From: Chloroflexota bacterium
GTDB lineage: Bacteria; Chloroflexota; Anaerolineae; Anaerolineales; JACQED01
Direction of reading: 5' to 3'
Assembly (NCBI GenBank): GCA_016200785.1
Contig: JACQED010000513.1
Span: forward strand, 1-11,247
Length of the DNA stretch: 11,247 nucleotides
Shown: piece after piece, positions 1-7,279 of the stretch
How positions within the stretch are numbered: the stretch's first letter is position 1
Layout: every line of letters begins with the position of its first letter
Notes under the pieces: model-generated
The model's database searches: none
What the model was told of the DNA's origin: nothing
The model's input: the letters and a program-made list of their open reading frames with translations, nothing else
Program-made: the position numbers and the translations under genes

Positions 1-221
1 CCGGGCACGGCGTACTGTCCGCGCGCATCCACAGTCGTCGTTGCCGTTCGCGCCTCGCCGGGAAGCACCGAAACGATCCGGTCGCCGCAGATGCCCAGAT
101 CGGTTTCGACGATCGTCTCGCGATAAACGTCCACGAGGCGCACGTTTCGCACGAGCAAGTCGAGCGGCCGCTCGCCGAGCGCGGCGCGGATTTGATTTTT
201 CAGGGGGAGTATCTTGTCCAC
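1..221 (-). CDS. ade: Adenine deaminase family amidohydrolase, N-terminal part only (runs off left edge)
   Basis: The first 73 codons of a gene that continues beyond base 1. The translation reads LDLLVRNVRLVDVYRETI, then a GDRIVSVLPG stretch and VDARGQYAVP, which is the N-terminal beta-sandwich segment of adenine deaminase-type amidohydrolases, just before the metal-binding HxH strand. Family members hydrolyse adenine to hypoxanthine and ammonia in the cytosol. No ATG is available; I place the start at GTG 221-219, since the frame between the upstream permease stop (241-239) and this codon holds only ATA as another candidate. The ribosome binding site is weak (AGGA about 16 nt upstream), so translation may depend on coupling to the permease, whose stop lies 17 nt before. 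The catalytic residues are outside the window, so a related amidohydrolase with another substrate remains possible. Confidence 0.72.
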   Translation of the reverse strand, partial: MDKILPLKNQIRAALGERPLDLLVRNVRLVDVYRETIVETDLGICGDRIVSVLPGEARTATTTVDARGQYAVP

Positions 222-238
222 CGCGCGGCCAAAGAATC

Positions 239-1207
239 CTATTGCCCGCGCTCGCCGCGGATGTAGGGCAGGCCCAGCGCGGCCGGCGCGCCGAGGCGCT
301 TGCGCAGTGCCTCGCGCGAGCCGATGATCAGCACGGCGATCGTGAAGGCATACGGCACCATCTGGAGGAAGAAACCCCAGTAGGGATTGTAATAGAAAGG
401 ATTAGCGACGCCGAACAGCACCGTCGGCCCCTGAATGTCCAGAATCGTCCGGCGCAATGCGCCGAAGGCGTACGAGCCAAACGCCGCGCGCCACGGGTCC
501 CACTGCGCGAAAATGACCAGGCCGACGGCGATCCATCCCTGGCCGGAGGTCGTCAGTTCGCTGAACCAACCCGGCGAGATCGCCAGGCTGATCGTGCCGC
601 CCGCGAGTCCCGCCAGCATCCCGCCGACGAAAACGTAGAGGTAGCGCAGGCGATAGACGTTGAGGCCCATCGCGTCGGCGGCCGTCGGGTTCTCGCCGAC
701 CGCGCGCAGATGCAGGCCGGGCCGCGTATAGTTGATGTAGTACCACGTGATCGGCACGAGCAGAAAACCCAGGTAAACCATGACGCTCTGATTGGTAAAC
801 AGGACCGGGCCGAGGAGCGGAATAGCTGAAAGGAGGGGAACGGTGAACACCGGCAGAAGCGAGATCGTGCCGGCCTTGCTCAGGCCTTCGCCAAAGACGA
901 GGCTCAAGCCGGCGCCGAGGAACGTCAAGGCCAATCCGCTCACGACCTGATCGGCCTGGAAGTGGATCGTCACCAATCCGTGCAACAGCGCCAGCACGCC
1001 GGCGACGATCATCGCGATCAGCAGGCCCAGCCAGCCGTTTTCGGTCTTCAACGTGACGCTGAACGCAGTCATCGCGCCGATCAACATCATCCCTTCCAGT
1101 CCCAGGTTCAACACGCCCGCGCGCTCAGCGAATATCTCGCCGACAGTCGCAAAGAGCAACACGGTTCCGCTGGCGACGCCAGCCTGTAGAATGATGATCC
1201 AGTCCAC
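239..1207 (-). CDS. ABC transporter permease, BMP/purine nucleoside type (second permease)
   Basis: A 322-residue integral membrane protein of the BPD_transp_2 family, matching the YufQ/NupC-type second permease of nucleoside importers. It has about eight to ten hydrophobic segments. The family signature GEIFAERAGVLNLGLEGMM is at residues 23-41 and the ATPase-contacting loop GENPTAADAMG at 171-181. The start is GTG 1207-1205; GGAGGAG ends 5 nt upstream. The reading frame stays open far upstream, but that stretch overlaps the first permease and is not coding. The gene begins 2 nt after the stop of permease 1, so the two are translationally coupled. It would pair with that permease to form the channel through which the substrate released by the BMP lipoprotein crosses the membrane. 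The family is certain; substrate specificity cannot be read from the sequence. Confidence 0.95.
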   Translation of the reverse strand: MDWIIILQAGVASGTVLLFATVGEIFAERAGVLNLGLEGMMLIGAMTAFSVTLKTENGWLGLLIAMIVAGVLALLHGLVTIHFQADQVVSGLALTFLGAGLSLVFGEGLSKAGTISLLPVFTVPLLSAIPLLGPVLFTNQSVMVYLGFLLVPITWYYINYTRPGLHLRAVGENPTAADAMGLNVYRLRYLYVFVGGMLAGLAGGTISLAISPGWFSELTTSGQGWIAVGLVIFAQWDPWRAAFGSYAFGALRRTILDIQGPTVLFGVANPFYYNPYWGFFLQMVPYAFTIAVLIIGSREALRKRLGAPAALGLPYIRGERGQ

Positions 1208-1209
1208 GG

Positions 1210-2340
1210 TTACTCCTCCGCCCCGGCGCGCACGAGGCGCAGGCGATAGCGCAACAGCACGTCGCTCGCGATGAGCATGAAGAGAATGATTCCCTGAATG
1301 AGACGGGGCACTCCCGAAGGTTGAATCTCGCGCCCAGCCAGGATCAGGCCGCCGAAGAGGATCGCCACGAGAATGACGACCACCGGATTGAGTTTCGCCA
1401 GCCAGGCGATGATAATGCCGGTGAAGCCATAACCCGGCGAGATGGCCCCTTGCAGGCGGTGCACCACGCCGGCAATTTCCGACATCCCGGCCAGCCCGGC
1501 AAGCGCACCCGAGGTCATCATCACCAGCACCGTATTGCGCACGATGTTGACCCCGGCGTATTGCGCCGCGCGAGGGTTGTCGCCGATGAGCCGGATTTCG
1601 TAGCCCCAGCGACTGCGGTAGACGATGTACCACACGACGGCCACGGCGATCAACGCGAATAACAGGCCGAGGTGAGTGGTGAGGCCGCTGAAGGCTTTGA
1701 TCTGAGACGCGAGATCCGCGAGGCGGGGAAGCCACGCGGATTTCTGAAAGGTTCGGCTCATCTGAAAGCCGGCTTCGCTCCACACGCCGAATATGAAGAA
1801 ATTCGTCAGCGCGATGGCGATGTAGTTCATCATCAGCGTGGTGATGATCTCGTTGACCTTCAACCGCGCTTTGAGCCAGCCCGGGACGAAGCCCCAGGCC
1901 GCGCCGCAGATCATTCCGGCGACGAGCATGATCGGCAACGTCACCCACCGGGAGGCAGTCGGCGGAACAAGCCCCGACAGCACGACGGCGCTCGCGCCGA
2001 GCGCGCCCATGTAGAACTGGCCTTCCGCGCCGATGTTCCACAACTTCATGCGAAAGGCAAGCGAACAGGCGAGGCCGACCATGATGAGCGGCGTGGCCTT
2101 CACCAGCGTATCGGAGAAGACGCCGAGATTGCCGAAGGCGGCCTTGCCGATGTGGGCGTAAGAGGCGACGGGATCGCCGCCGTTGATGGCGAGCACGATC
2201 CCGCCGAGGATCAATGCCACGACGATCGCGCCCACCGACACCGCCGGCGACAACCAGCCAGGAACGTCGAGGCGGCGCTCCACTCGGATAGTGAACGGCA
2301 GACGGGGTCGCCTGACCGGGGCCGATTCGAATGTCGTCAC
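1210..2340 (-). CDS. ABC transporter permease, BMP/purine nucleoside type (first permease)
   Basis: A 376-residue BPD_transp_2 permease, like YufP/NupB of nucleoside importers. A charged cytoplasmic N-terminus of about 30 residues precedes the first membrane segment (about 31-53). Family landmarks are FRMKLWNIGAEGQFYMGA at 96-113, VNEIITTLMMNYIA at 162-175 and the coupling loop GDNPRAAQYAG at 253-263. The start is GTG 2340-2338, with GGAGG five bases upstream; it overlaps the stop of the ATPase gene by four bases (GTGA), a classic coupled junction. The last two Glu codons (GAG GAG) double as the Shine-Dalgarno sequence of the next permease gene. It forms the membrane heterodimer with the next gene product. 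Confidence 0.95.
   Translation of the reverse strand: MTTFESAPVRRPRLPFTIRVERRLDVPGWLSPAVSVGAIVVALILGGIVLAINGGDPVASYAHIGKAAFGNLGVFSDTLVKATPLIMVGLACSLAFRMKLWNIGAEGQFYMGALGASAVVLSGLVPPTASRWVTLPIMLVAGMICGAAWGFVPGWLKARLKVNEIITTLMMNYIAIALTNFFIFGVWSEAGFQMSRTFQKSAWLPRLADLASQIKAFSGLTTHLGLLFALIAVAVVWYIVYRSRWGYEIRLIGDNPRAAQYAGVNIVRNTVLVMMTSGALAGLAGMSEIAGVVHRLQGAISPGYGFTGIIIAWLAKLNPVVVILVAILFGGLILAGREIQPSGVPRLIQGIILFMLIASDVLLRYRLRLVRAGAEE
1213..1219 (-). promoter_or_regulatory. Ribosome binding site embedded in the last codons of permease 1
   Basis: GGAGGAG on the minus strand lies five bases before GTG 1207. It consists of the two final Glu codons of the upstream permease gene plus one preceding base. 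It fixes the GTG start of permease 2 and makes the two cistrons inseparable. Confidence 0.8.
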
Positions 2341-3872
2341 GCCGACCTCCCCTCGCCAGTGGCGCGTTTTGCGCCGGTCATCATCAAGCCGATGGTCTCG
2401 GCGTCGTGCTCGCGCATTTCGCCGACGATCTGCCCTTCGTACATTACCACGATGCGATCGCTGAGCGCGAAGATTTCTTCCAGTTCTTCCGACGAAAGCA
2501 GAATGGCCGCGCCCGCCGCGCGCTGGGCCAACAGCAGGCGCTGGACGCCTTCAATCGCGCCCACGTCGAGGCCGCGCGTGGGCTGCATTGCGATGAGGAG
2601 CGGCGGTTTCGCGGATAGTTCGCGCGCCAGAATCATTCGCTGGAGGTTGCCGCCCGACAACATGCGCGCCGGCGTTTCGAGCGTCGGCGTCAGGATTTGA
2701 TACTCGTCTTTCAAGGTCGCAGCTCTTTGCTTGGCCGCTGTGCTGTTGATCGACCAGCCGTTGGCGACGGGCGGCTGGCGGTAACTCTTCATGATCACGT
2801 TGTCGGTAATGCTCAGATTGGGCGCGGAGCCGACGTGCGTCCGGTCTTCGGGAACGTACGCCACTCCCTCGCGGATGGCCGCCATCGCCGACTGGTTGGT
2901 AATATCCTCGCCGCTCACCAGCACGTGGCCCGAGGTCGCGTGCCGCAGGCCGGTGACGACCTCGGCCAACTCGCTCTGCCCGTTGCCGGCGATGGCCGCG
3001 ATGCCGACGATTTCTCCCGAGCGCACCGTCAGGCTGACGTGGCGCAGAGCCGGCCGGCCTTTGTCGTTGTCGGCGCAAACGTCTTTGAGTTGCAACACGA
3101 CCTCCCCCGGTGCCTGCGCCGTTTTGTCGAGGTCGAACAGCACGGTGCGGCCGACCATCAGTTTGGCGAGTTCGGGGATCGAAGTCTCGGCGGCGAGCAG
3201 GCCGGCGGCGGTGACCTTGCTGTGCCTGAGCACCGTCACCCGGTCGGCGATTGCCATTACTTCGTTCAGTTTGTGGCTGATGAAGACGATGGACTTGCCC
3301 ACGGCCACCATCGCGCGCAGGGTCTTGAATAACTCGTCGATCTCCTGCGGCGCGAGGACGGCGGTCGGCTCGTCCATGATCAGGATGTCCACGCCCCGGT
3401 AGAGCATTTTGAGAATCTCGACCCGTTGCTGTTCGCCGACCGAAAGTTGCCAGACCTTGGCTTGCGGCGCGATCTTCAGCCCGAAGCGATCGCCCAGCTC
3501 CGTCATGCGCTTATCATAGTCCGAGAGGCGCATGAAAAAGCGCGGTTCGCCCATGCCCAGCAGGATGTTCTCGGTGACGGTGTGAGAGGGAATTAGAGTG
3601 AAGTGCTGATAGATCATGCCGAGGCCGAGGCCGAGGGCATCGCGCGGCGAATTGAAACTAACCGGCTCGCCCCGGACGAGGATCGTCCCGGCCTCCTGTT
3701 TGTACAAGCCGGCCAGCACGCTCATCAACGTGCTTTTGCCCGCGCCGTTTTCGCCCAGGAGCGCGTGGATTTCGCCCGCGCGCAGATCGAAGTCAACGTG
3801 ATCGTTCGCCAAAACGCCGGGAAAGCGTTTGACGATGCCCCGCATCTCGACGACGTGCTGGGTTGAGGTCAT
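2337..3872 (-). CDS. ABC transporter ATP-binding protein with two NBDs, BMP/purine nucleoside type
   Basis: A 511-residue tandem ATPase of the YufO/NupA group, related to the RbsA/MglA sugar ATPases, that powers the two permeases. NBD1: Walker A GENGAGKST 40-48, Q-loop Gln89, signature LSVGEQQ 143-149, Walker B with DEPT 167-170, H-loop His200. NBD2: the Walker A position is a degenerate AGNGQSE 295-301, the signature LSGGNLQ 405-411 is intact, and the Walker B region reads LIAMQPTRGLDVGA 426-439, with Met-Gln in place of Asp-Glu. The degenerate second site is typical of this family, so NBD1 is the likely main hydrolytic site. The start is ATG 3872-3870 with GAGGGGAGG four bases upstream; the frame is open for 77 more codons upstream, but these fall in a hairpin and the end of the BMP gene. 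The stop overlaps the permease 1 start. Confidence 0.96.
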   Translation of the reverse strand: MTSTQHVVEMRGIVKRFPGVLANDHVDFDLRAGEIHALLGENGAGKSTLMSVLAGLYKQEAGTILVRGEPVSFNSPRDALGLGLGMIYQHFTLIPSHTVTENILLGMGEPRFFMRLSDYDKRMTELGDRFGLKIAPQAKVWQLSVGEQQRVEILKMLYRGVDILIMDEPTAVLAPQEIDELFKTLRAMVAVGKSIVFISHKLNEVMAIADRVTVLRHSKVTAAGLLAAETSIPELAKLMVGRTVLFDLDKTAQAPGEVVLQLKDVCADNDKGRPALRHVSLTVRSGEIVGIAAIAGNGQSELAEVVTGLRHATSGHVLVSGEDITNQSAMAAIREGVAYVPEDRTHVGSAPNLSITDNVIMKSYRQPPVANGWSINSTAAKQRAATLKDEYQILTPTLETPARMLSGGNLQRMILARELSAKPPLLIAMQPTRGLDVGAIEGVQRLLLAQRAAGAAILLSSEELEEIFALSDRIVVMYEGQIVGEMREHDAETIGLMMTGAKRATGEGRSA

Positions 3873-3887
3873 CCAACCTCCCCTCGG

Positions 3888-3926
3888 AAAAAGGACTCCG
3901 GGGCCAGGGCAACGCCTGGCCCCGGA
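3888..3926 (-). terminator. Strong hairpin plus T-tract between binding-protein gene and ATPase gene (attenuator or partial terminator)
   Basis: A perfect 12-bp inverted repeat, TCCGGGGCCAGG at 3897-3908 and its complement at 3915-3926, encloses a 6-base loop. In transcript direction it is followed by GTCC and then TTTTT (3892-3888). It begins 10 bases after the BMP stop and ends just before the ATPase ribosome binding site. The form is that of an intrinsic terminator with a short, slightly displaced T-run. Binding-protein genes often have such a structure behind them; partial read-through and 3'-end protection keep the binding protein in excess over the membrane parts. Whether it terminates or mainly stabilises the upstream message cannot be read from the sequence. 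Confidence 0.72.
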
Positions 3927-3936
3927 TGGGACAGCC

Positions 3937-5193
3937 TTACTGAAGTTTCGGAAGTTCGGCGGTGACGCCGTCGGCCCACCAGTACATGCCGACTTTGCAA
4001 CGCGCATCCGCCCCAACGGCGAAGCAGTCAATGTCCTCGGGCGCAAGCTTGGCGCCAGCCGGCAGGATCTCTTTGCCCTTGTTGTCCTTGATCGGGCCGG
4101 CAAAGACGTCGAAGCGGGTGAACTTGCCGGCGAGCATCTGGGCCAGCGTGTCCCGCACCATCTGGAGGTCTGCGGCGGGCAGATCTGACTCGCCCTTAGT
4201 CAGTTGCTGGCCTTCCATGAAACCGTACAGGCCCAGCGCGCCGGAGTCGGCTTCGAAGTATTCGAAGCCGGGCTTGTAGGACTTGTCGATCACGCCCTGA
4301 GCGATCCTGGCGTAAATCTTGCCCCAGTCCCAATACATGGCCGTGAGACAGCGTTCCACCTTACACGAGCCAACGTAGTCGTAGGTGATGCCCCACTTGC
4401 CTTTTTCCTGCGCCACGTCGGCGGAGGCCGGCGTGTCGGCGCCGGTGAAGACGACCTGCGCTCCCGCGTCAAACAGCGAAGCGGCCGCTTCCTTCTCCAC
4501 CACCGGATCGTGCCAGGTGTTGATCCAGCGCACGTCCAGCGTGCACTCCGCGCAAGTCTTGCGCATGCCGATAGCAAAGGCGTTGCCCAGGCGCAATTCT
4601 TCGGGGATGGGGAACGTCGCCATGTAACCCAGCTTGGTGTTGCCATCCTTCTTGGCGCGCGACCCGGCCACCATGCCGGCCAGCAGCTTCATGTCTTCCA
4701 TCGCGCCGAAGAGGTTGCCGAAGTTCTTGCCGTTGGTCTTGAAGCCGCTGACGTGGATAAACGTCGCGTCGGGGAATTCTTCCGCCACCGTGCCGGTCGC
4801 GTCCATGTAGCCGAACGAGGTGGTGATGATCAGGTTGAAACCCTTGCGGGCCAGGCTGCGCACGACCTGCTCGGCCTCGGCGCCTTCTGGCACGAGCTCC
4901 ACGTAGGCGACGTGGGTGTTGGGCACGTTCTTTTCCACGTACAGCAGGCCATCGTAGTGAGCCTGACTCCAGCCGCCGTCGTCGTGCGGGCCGATGAGCA
5001 CCATCGCCACATTGAACTTGCCTTCTTCGGTGGCCGGGATCTGGAACTTGCCAACCGTCTCGGGCGCTTCGGTCGGCTTAGGGGCTGCGGTGGCCGCGGG
5101 CGCGGCGGTCGTCGCCGCGCCGCCGCACGCGCTTACGACGAAAGCCGCGGCGGCAAGCACGCTCACCACTGTCCACAATTTTTTGGTCAACAT
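3937..5193 (-). CDS. BMP-family substrate-binding lipoprotein of the ABC importer
   Basis: A 418-residue lipoprotein. It has a signal peptide (MLTKK, then a hydrophobic stretch 7-20) and the lipobox VSAC with lipidated Cys23, then an Ala/Thr/Pro-rich tether (about 24-46). From about residue 60 there is a BMP/PnrA-like periplasmic-binding fold: NVAMVLIGPHDDGGWSQAHY at 61-80, TTSFGYMD 124-131, FIHVSGFKTN 145-154, VVFTGADTP 247-255, WGITYDY 267-273. PnrA relatives bind purine nucleosides; the GGWSQAHYDG form is a divergent branch whose ligand I cannot assign. Besides Cys23 it has six cysteines in three close pairs (214/217, 277/282, 390/399), which suggest disulfides. The start ATG 5193 has AGGAGGAG seven bases upstream. 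It is the first gene of the transporter block; adenine deaminase family genes on both sides point to a purine ligand by context only. Confidence 0.95.
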   Translation of the reverse strand: MLTKKLWTVVSVLAAAAFVVSACGGAATTAAPAATAAPKPTEAPETVGKFQIPATEEGKFNVAMVLIGPHDDGGWSQAHYDGLLYVEKNVPNTHVAYVELVPEGAEAEQVVRSLARKGFNLIITTSFGYMDATGTVAEEFPDATFIHVSGFKTNGKNFGNLFGAMEDMKLLAGMVAGSRAKKDGNTKLGYMATFPIPEELRLGNAFAIGMRKTCAECTLDVRWINTWHDPVVEKEAAASLFDAGAQVVFTGADTPASADVAQEKGKWGITYDYVGSCKVERCLTAMYWDWGKIYARIAQGVIDKSYKPGFEYFEADSGALGLYGFMEGQQLTKGESDLPAADLQMVRDTLAQMLAGKFTRFDVFAGPIKDNKGKEILPAGAKLAPEDIDCFAVGADARCKVGMYWWADGVTAELPKLQ

Positions 5194-5322
5194 CTCTCAA
5201 CTCCTCCTGGTTGCAGTCTAGTCGCGTCGCGCTTGGCGCGGCGCTATAACGGTGTTGCTACCCATTCGTGCTCGTCAAGCGGAAGTCCGCGATAGGCTTC
5301 ACCTCCTCCCGTGCATTTCTTC
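5194..5322 (-). promoter_or_regulatory. 129-base leader between carbamate kinase and the BMP gene, with a GC hairpin
   Basis: This gap separates the catabolic genes from the transporter block and is the most likely site of a separate promoter. It holds a 9-bp GC hairpin (5224-5232 with 5236-5244, loop of three, one A-C mismatch in the transcript) without a T-run. Further upstream, just behind the carbamate kinase stop, is GGAGGAGGTGA (near 5300-5310), a near-perfect Shine-Dalgarno sequence with no start codon at the right distance. I found no convincing -35/-10 pair and no riboswitch core I could recognise. Confidence 0.35.
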
Positions 5323-6267
5323 TCAGGGCACAATCCACGTGCCGGTTTGACCGGCCAGCGCGCGTCCGATGTTCTCCGGGTTCGTCAGGAGAGCCTGCTG
5401 GCCGCCGCGTTCGAGGAACCAGATGATGGCCTGGATCTTCGGCCCCATACTGCCCTTGGCAAAGTGCCCTTCGGCTTGATACTGCCTGGCTTCGGCCAGC
5501 GTGATCCGGTCGAGCCATTTTTGATCGGGCTTATTATAATTGAGAGCGGCCTTTTCGACAGCCGTGGAGATCAGGAACAGATCCGCGCCGATGCTCGAGG
5601 CCAGCAGTGACGAGGCATAGTCCTTGTCGATGACGGCCTCGACGCCGACCAGGTCGCCCTCTTCGTTCTCGATCACCGGGATGCCCCCGCCGCCCACGCT
5701 GATGACGACGAAGCTCTCGCGGATCAACGAATTGATCGCGTTCACTTCGACAATCTGCTTCGGTTGAGGCGAGGCCACCACGCGGCGCCAGCCGCGCCCC
5801 GCGTCTTCGATCATCGCCCAGCCCTCGATCTCGATCTTGGGCCTGGCATCGGCTTGGCTCATGAACGAGCCGATGGGCTTGCTGGGATTCTGAAAGGCCG
5901 GGTCGGCCCGATCGACGAGCACTTGCGTCACGACGGTCGCGGCTTCTTTTTTCAGGCCGCGCCGCTTGAACTCGTTGCGCAGTGCCTGTTGGAACATGTA
6001 GCCGATCGCGCCCTGTGTGTCGGCCCCGCACGCGTCGAGCGGCACCTCGTGCAGTTCGTGCCGCGCCAGTTCGGAACGGCGCAGGATGAAGCCCACCTGC
6101 GGCCCGTTGCCGTGCGTGACGACCACGTTCCAGCCTTCCTGGATCATGTCGGCGATGTGGTGCATGGATTCACACGCCGCCGCGTACTGATCCTGGACGC
6201 TCTTGTGTTTCTCGTCTTTGATTAGCGAATTGCCGCCAACGGCGACGACGGCGACTCGTGTGTTCAT
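5323..6267 (-). CDS. arcC: Carbamate kinase (ArcC/YqeA type)
   Basis: A 314-residue cytosolic kinase, the normal length for the family. It transfers phosphate from carbamoyl phosphate to ADP, giving ATP plus carbamate, which breaks down to CO2 and ammonia. Landmarks: GGN 11-13, THGNGPQVG 51-59, VTQVLVDRADPAFQNPSKPI 113-132, RRVVASP 161-167, VGGGGIPV 191-198, VIDKD 212-216 and HFAKGSMGPK 268-277, all as expected for an active enzyme. The start ATG 6267 has AAGGAGAG overlapping the TAA stop of the ygeW-like gene, so the pair is tightly coupled. Its place directly after a carbamoyltransferase gene, with no arginine deiminase present, matches the E. coli yqeA context and points to energy recovery from ureido compounds rather than the arginine deiminase pathway. 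Confidence 0.96.
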   Translation of the reverse strand: MNTRVAVVAVGGNSLIKDEKHKSVQDQYAAACESMHHIADMIQEGWNVVVTHGNGPQVGFILRRSELARHELHEVPLDACGADTQGAIGYMFQQALRNEFKRRGLKKEAATVVTQVLVDRADPAFQNPSKPIGSFMSQADARPKIEIEGWAMIEDAGRGWRRVVASPQPKQIVEVNAINSLIRESFVVISVGGGGIPVIENEEGDLVGVEAVIDKDYASSLLASSIGADLFLISTAVEKAALNYNKPDQKWLDRITLAEARQYQAEGHFAKGSMGPKIQAIIWFLERGGQQALLTNPENIGRALAGQTGTWIVP

Positions 6268-6277
6268 AAGACTCTCC

Positions 6278-7258
6278 TTAACTCATCGTCAACGCCATCA
6301 CCGCCTTCTGCGCGTGCAGGCGGTTCTCGGCTTCATCGTACACCACCGAGTTGGGGCCGTCAATTACGGCATCCGTCACTTCGATGTTGCGGTCGGCGGG
6401 CAACGGATGCATGTAGATCGCGTCGGGCTTGGCCAGAGCCATTTTCCTTTCGTCGGTGATCCACGACTCGTACTTCTTGATAATCTTCGCGCCCTCTTCC
6501 GGGTCGGGCGTGTGAACCATCGCTCCCCACGATTTGGCGTAGATGACGTCCGCATCTTTGAAGGCCGCCTGCATGGAGTCGGCCAGTTCGAATCCCACGC
6601 CGAACCTCCTGGCCTCGGCCCGCGCCTGCGCCATGATGTCCGGCATCAACTTGAACTCCGGCGGGTGGGCCAGCACCACGTCCATGCCGAAGCGCGGCAT
6701 TTGCAAAATCAGCGACTGCGGCACCGACATCGGCTTTTGATAAGAAGCGGCATAAGCCCACGAGACCACCATCTTCTTGCGGCGCAGGTCTCGCCCTTTC
6801 TTCTCCATGATCGTCATCAGATCGGCCAGGATTTGGAAGGGATGATAAATCTCACACTGCATGTTCAGAACGGGCGACCGAGAGTTCTGCGCCACGTCGT
6901 TGATGTACCGGTTGCCGATCCCCCAGTCCACGTGCCGGACGGCGATGCCGTCGAAATACCGTCCGTAGATCTCGCCGATCTCTTTGGCCGTGTCGCCGTG
7001 GGCGATCTGCGTCGTCTTCGACTCGATGAAGGCGCCGTGGCCGCCGAGTTGGGCCATGCCGGCCTCGAACGAGCCGCGCGTGCGGGTGCTGGAGAAGAAG
7101 AACAGCATCGCCAGCGTCTTGTCGCGCAGATAGGGGTGCGGCTCGCCCAGCGCGCGCTTGCGCTTCAAGTCCCAGGCCACGTCCAGCACGGTTTCGATTT
7201 CTTCCTTGCTGAAGTCAAGGTCGCCGATGAAGTCTCGGCCGCGAAGTGTGGTTTGCAT
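6278..7258 (-). CDS. ygeW: YgeW-type carbamoyltransferase
   Basis: A 326-residue member of the aspartate/ornithine carbamoyltransferase superfamily. The carbamoyl-phosphate site is present: STRTR 57-61, Arg108 in AVRH, HPFQ 139-142. YgeW-like stretches recalled from the E. coli protein are TTQIAHGDTAKE 82-93, SWAYAASYQKPMSVPQ 166-181, RFGMDVVLAHP 189-199, AFKDADVIYAKSW 232-244 and HPLPAD 284-289. The substrate of YgeW is not settled; with carbamate kinase next door the likely direction is phosphorolysis of a ureido compound to carbamoyl phosphate plus an amine. The protein is about 70 residues shorter than E. coli YgeW, and it has Pro where that protein (and ornithine carbamoyltransferase) has Cys in HCLP. 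The start ATG 7258 is preceded by AGGAG and AGGA (10 and 4 bases upstream). An acetylornithine-type transferase is the main alternative. Confidence 0.85.
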   Translation of the reverse strand: MQTTLRGRDFIGDLDFSKEEIETVLDVAWDLKRKRALGEPHPYLRDKTLAMLFFFSSTRTRGSFEAGMAQLGGHGAFIESKTTQIAHGDTAKEIGEIYGRYFDGIAVRHVDWGIGNRYINDVAQNSRSPVLNMQCEIYHPFQILADLMTIMEKKGRDLRRKKMVVSWAYAASYQKPMSVPQSLILQMPRFGMDVVLAHPPEFKLMPDIMAQARAEARRFGVGFELADSMQAAFKDADVIYAKSWGAMVHTPDPEEGAKIIKKYESWITDERKMALAKPDAIYMHPLPADRNIEVTDAVIDGPNSVVYDEAENRLHAQKAVMALTMS

Positions 7259-7279
7259 TTTGTCCTGTCTCCTGTCCGC

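Noticed and set aside
41..829. Long open frame on the plus strand opposite the second permease
   Set aside because: Arg-rich translation with no domain pattern; it is a shadow of the G+C-rich permease and ade genes on the minus strand.
1208..2041. Upstream extension of the second permease to a 600-residue protein
   Set aside because: The extension overlaps the first permease in another frame, reads as low-complexity Arg-rich sequence, and GTG 1207 has an ideal ribosome binding site.
2337..3872. Loss of function in NBD2 of the ATPase (degenerate Walker A and Met-Gln in Walker B)
   Set aside because: A degenerate second nucleotide site with a Gln before PTRGLD is usual in this ATPase family, so it is not treated as a defect or a novelty.
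3873..4103. 77-residue N-terminal extension of the ATPase
   Set aside because: It runs through a hairpin and the end of the BMP gene; ATG 3872 has a strong Shine-Dalgarno sequence and gives the usual family length.
5194..5322. Purine riboswitch ahead of the transporter block
   Set aside because: I could not find the conserved purine riboswitch junction or paired loops in this gap.
5323..7258. Arginine deiminase pathway (arcA-arcB-arcC)
   Set aside because: No arginine deiminase gene or antiporter is present, and the transferase resembles YgeW rather than catabolic ornithine carbamoyltransferase.
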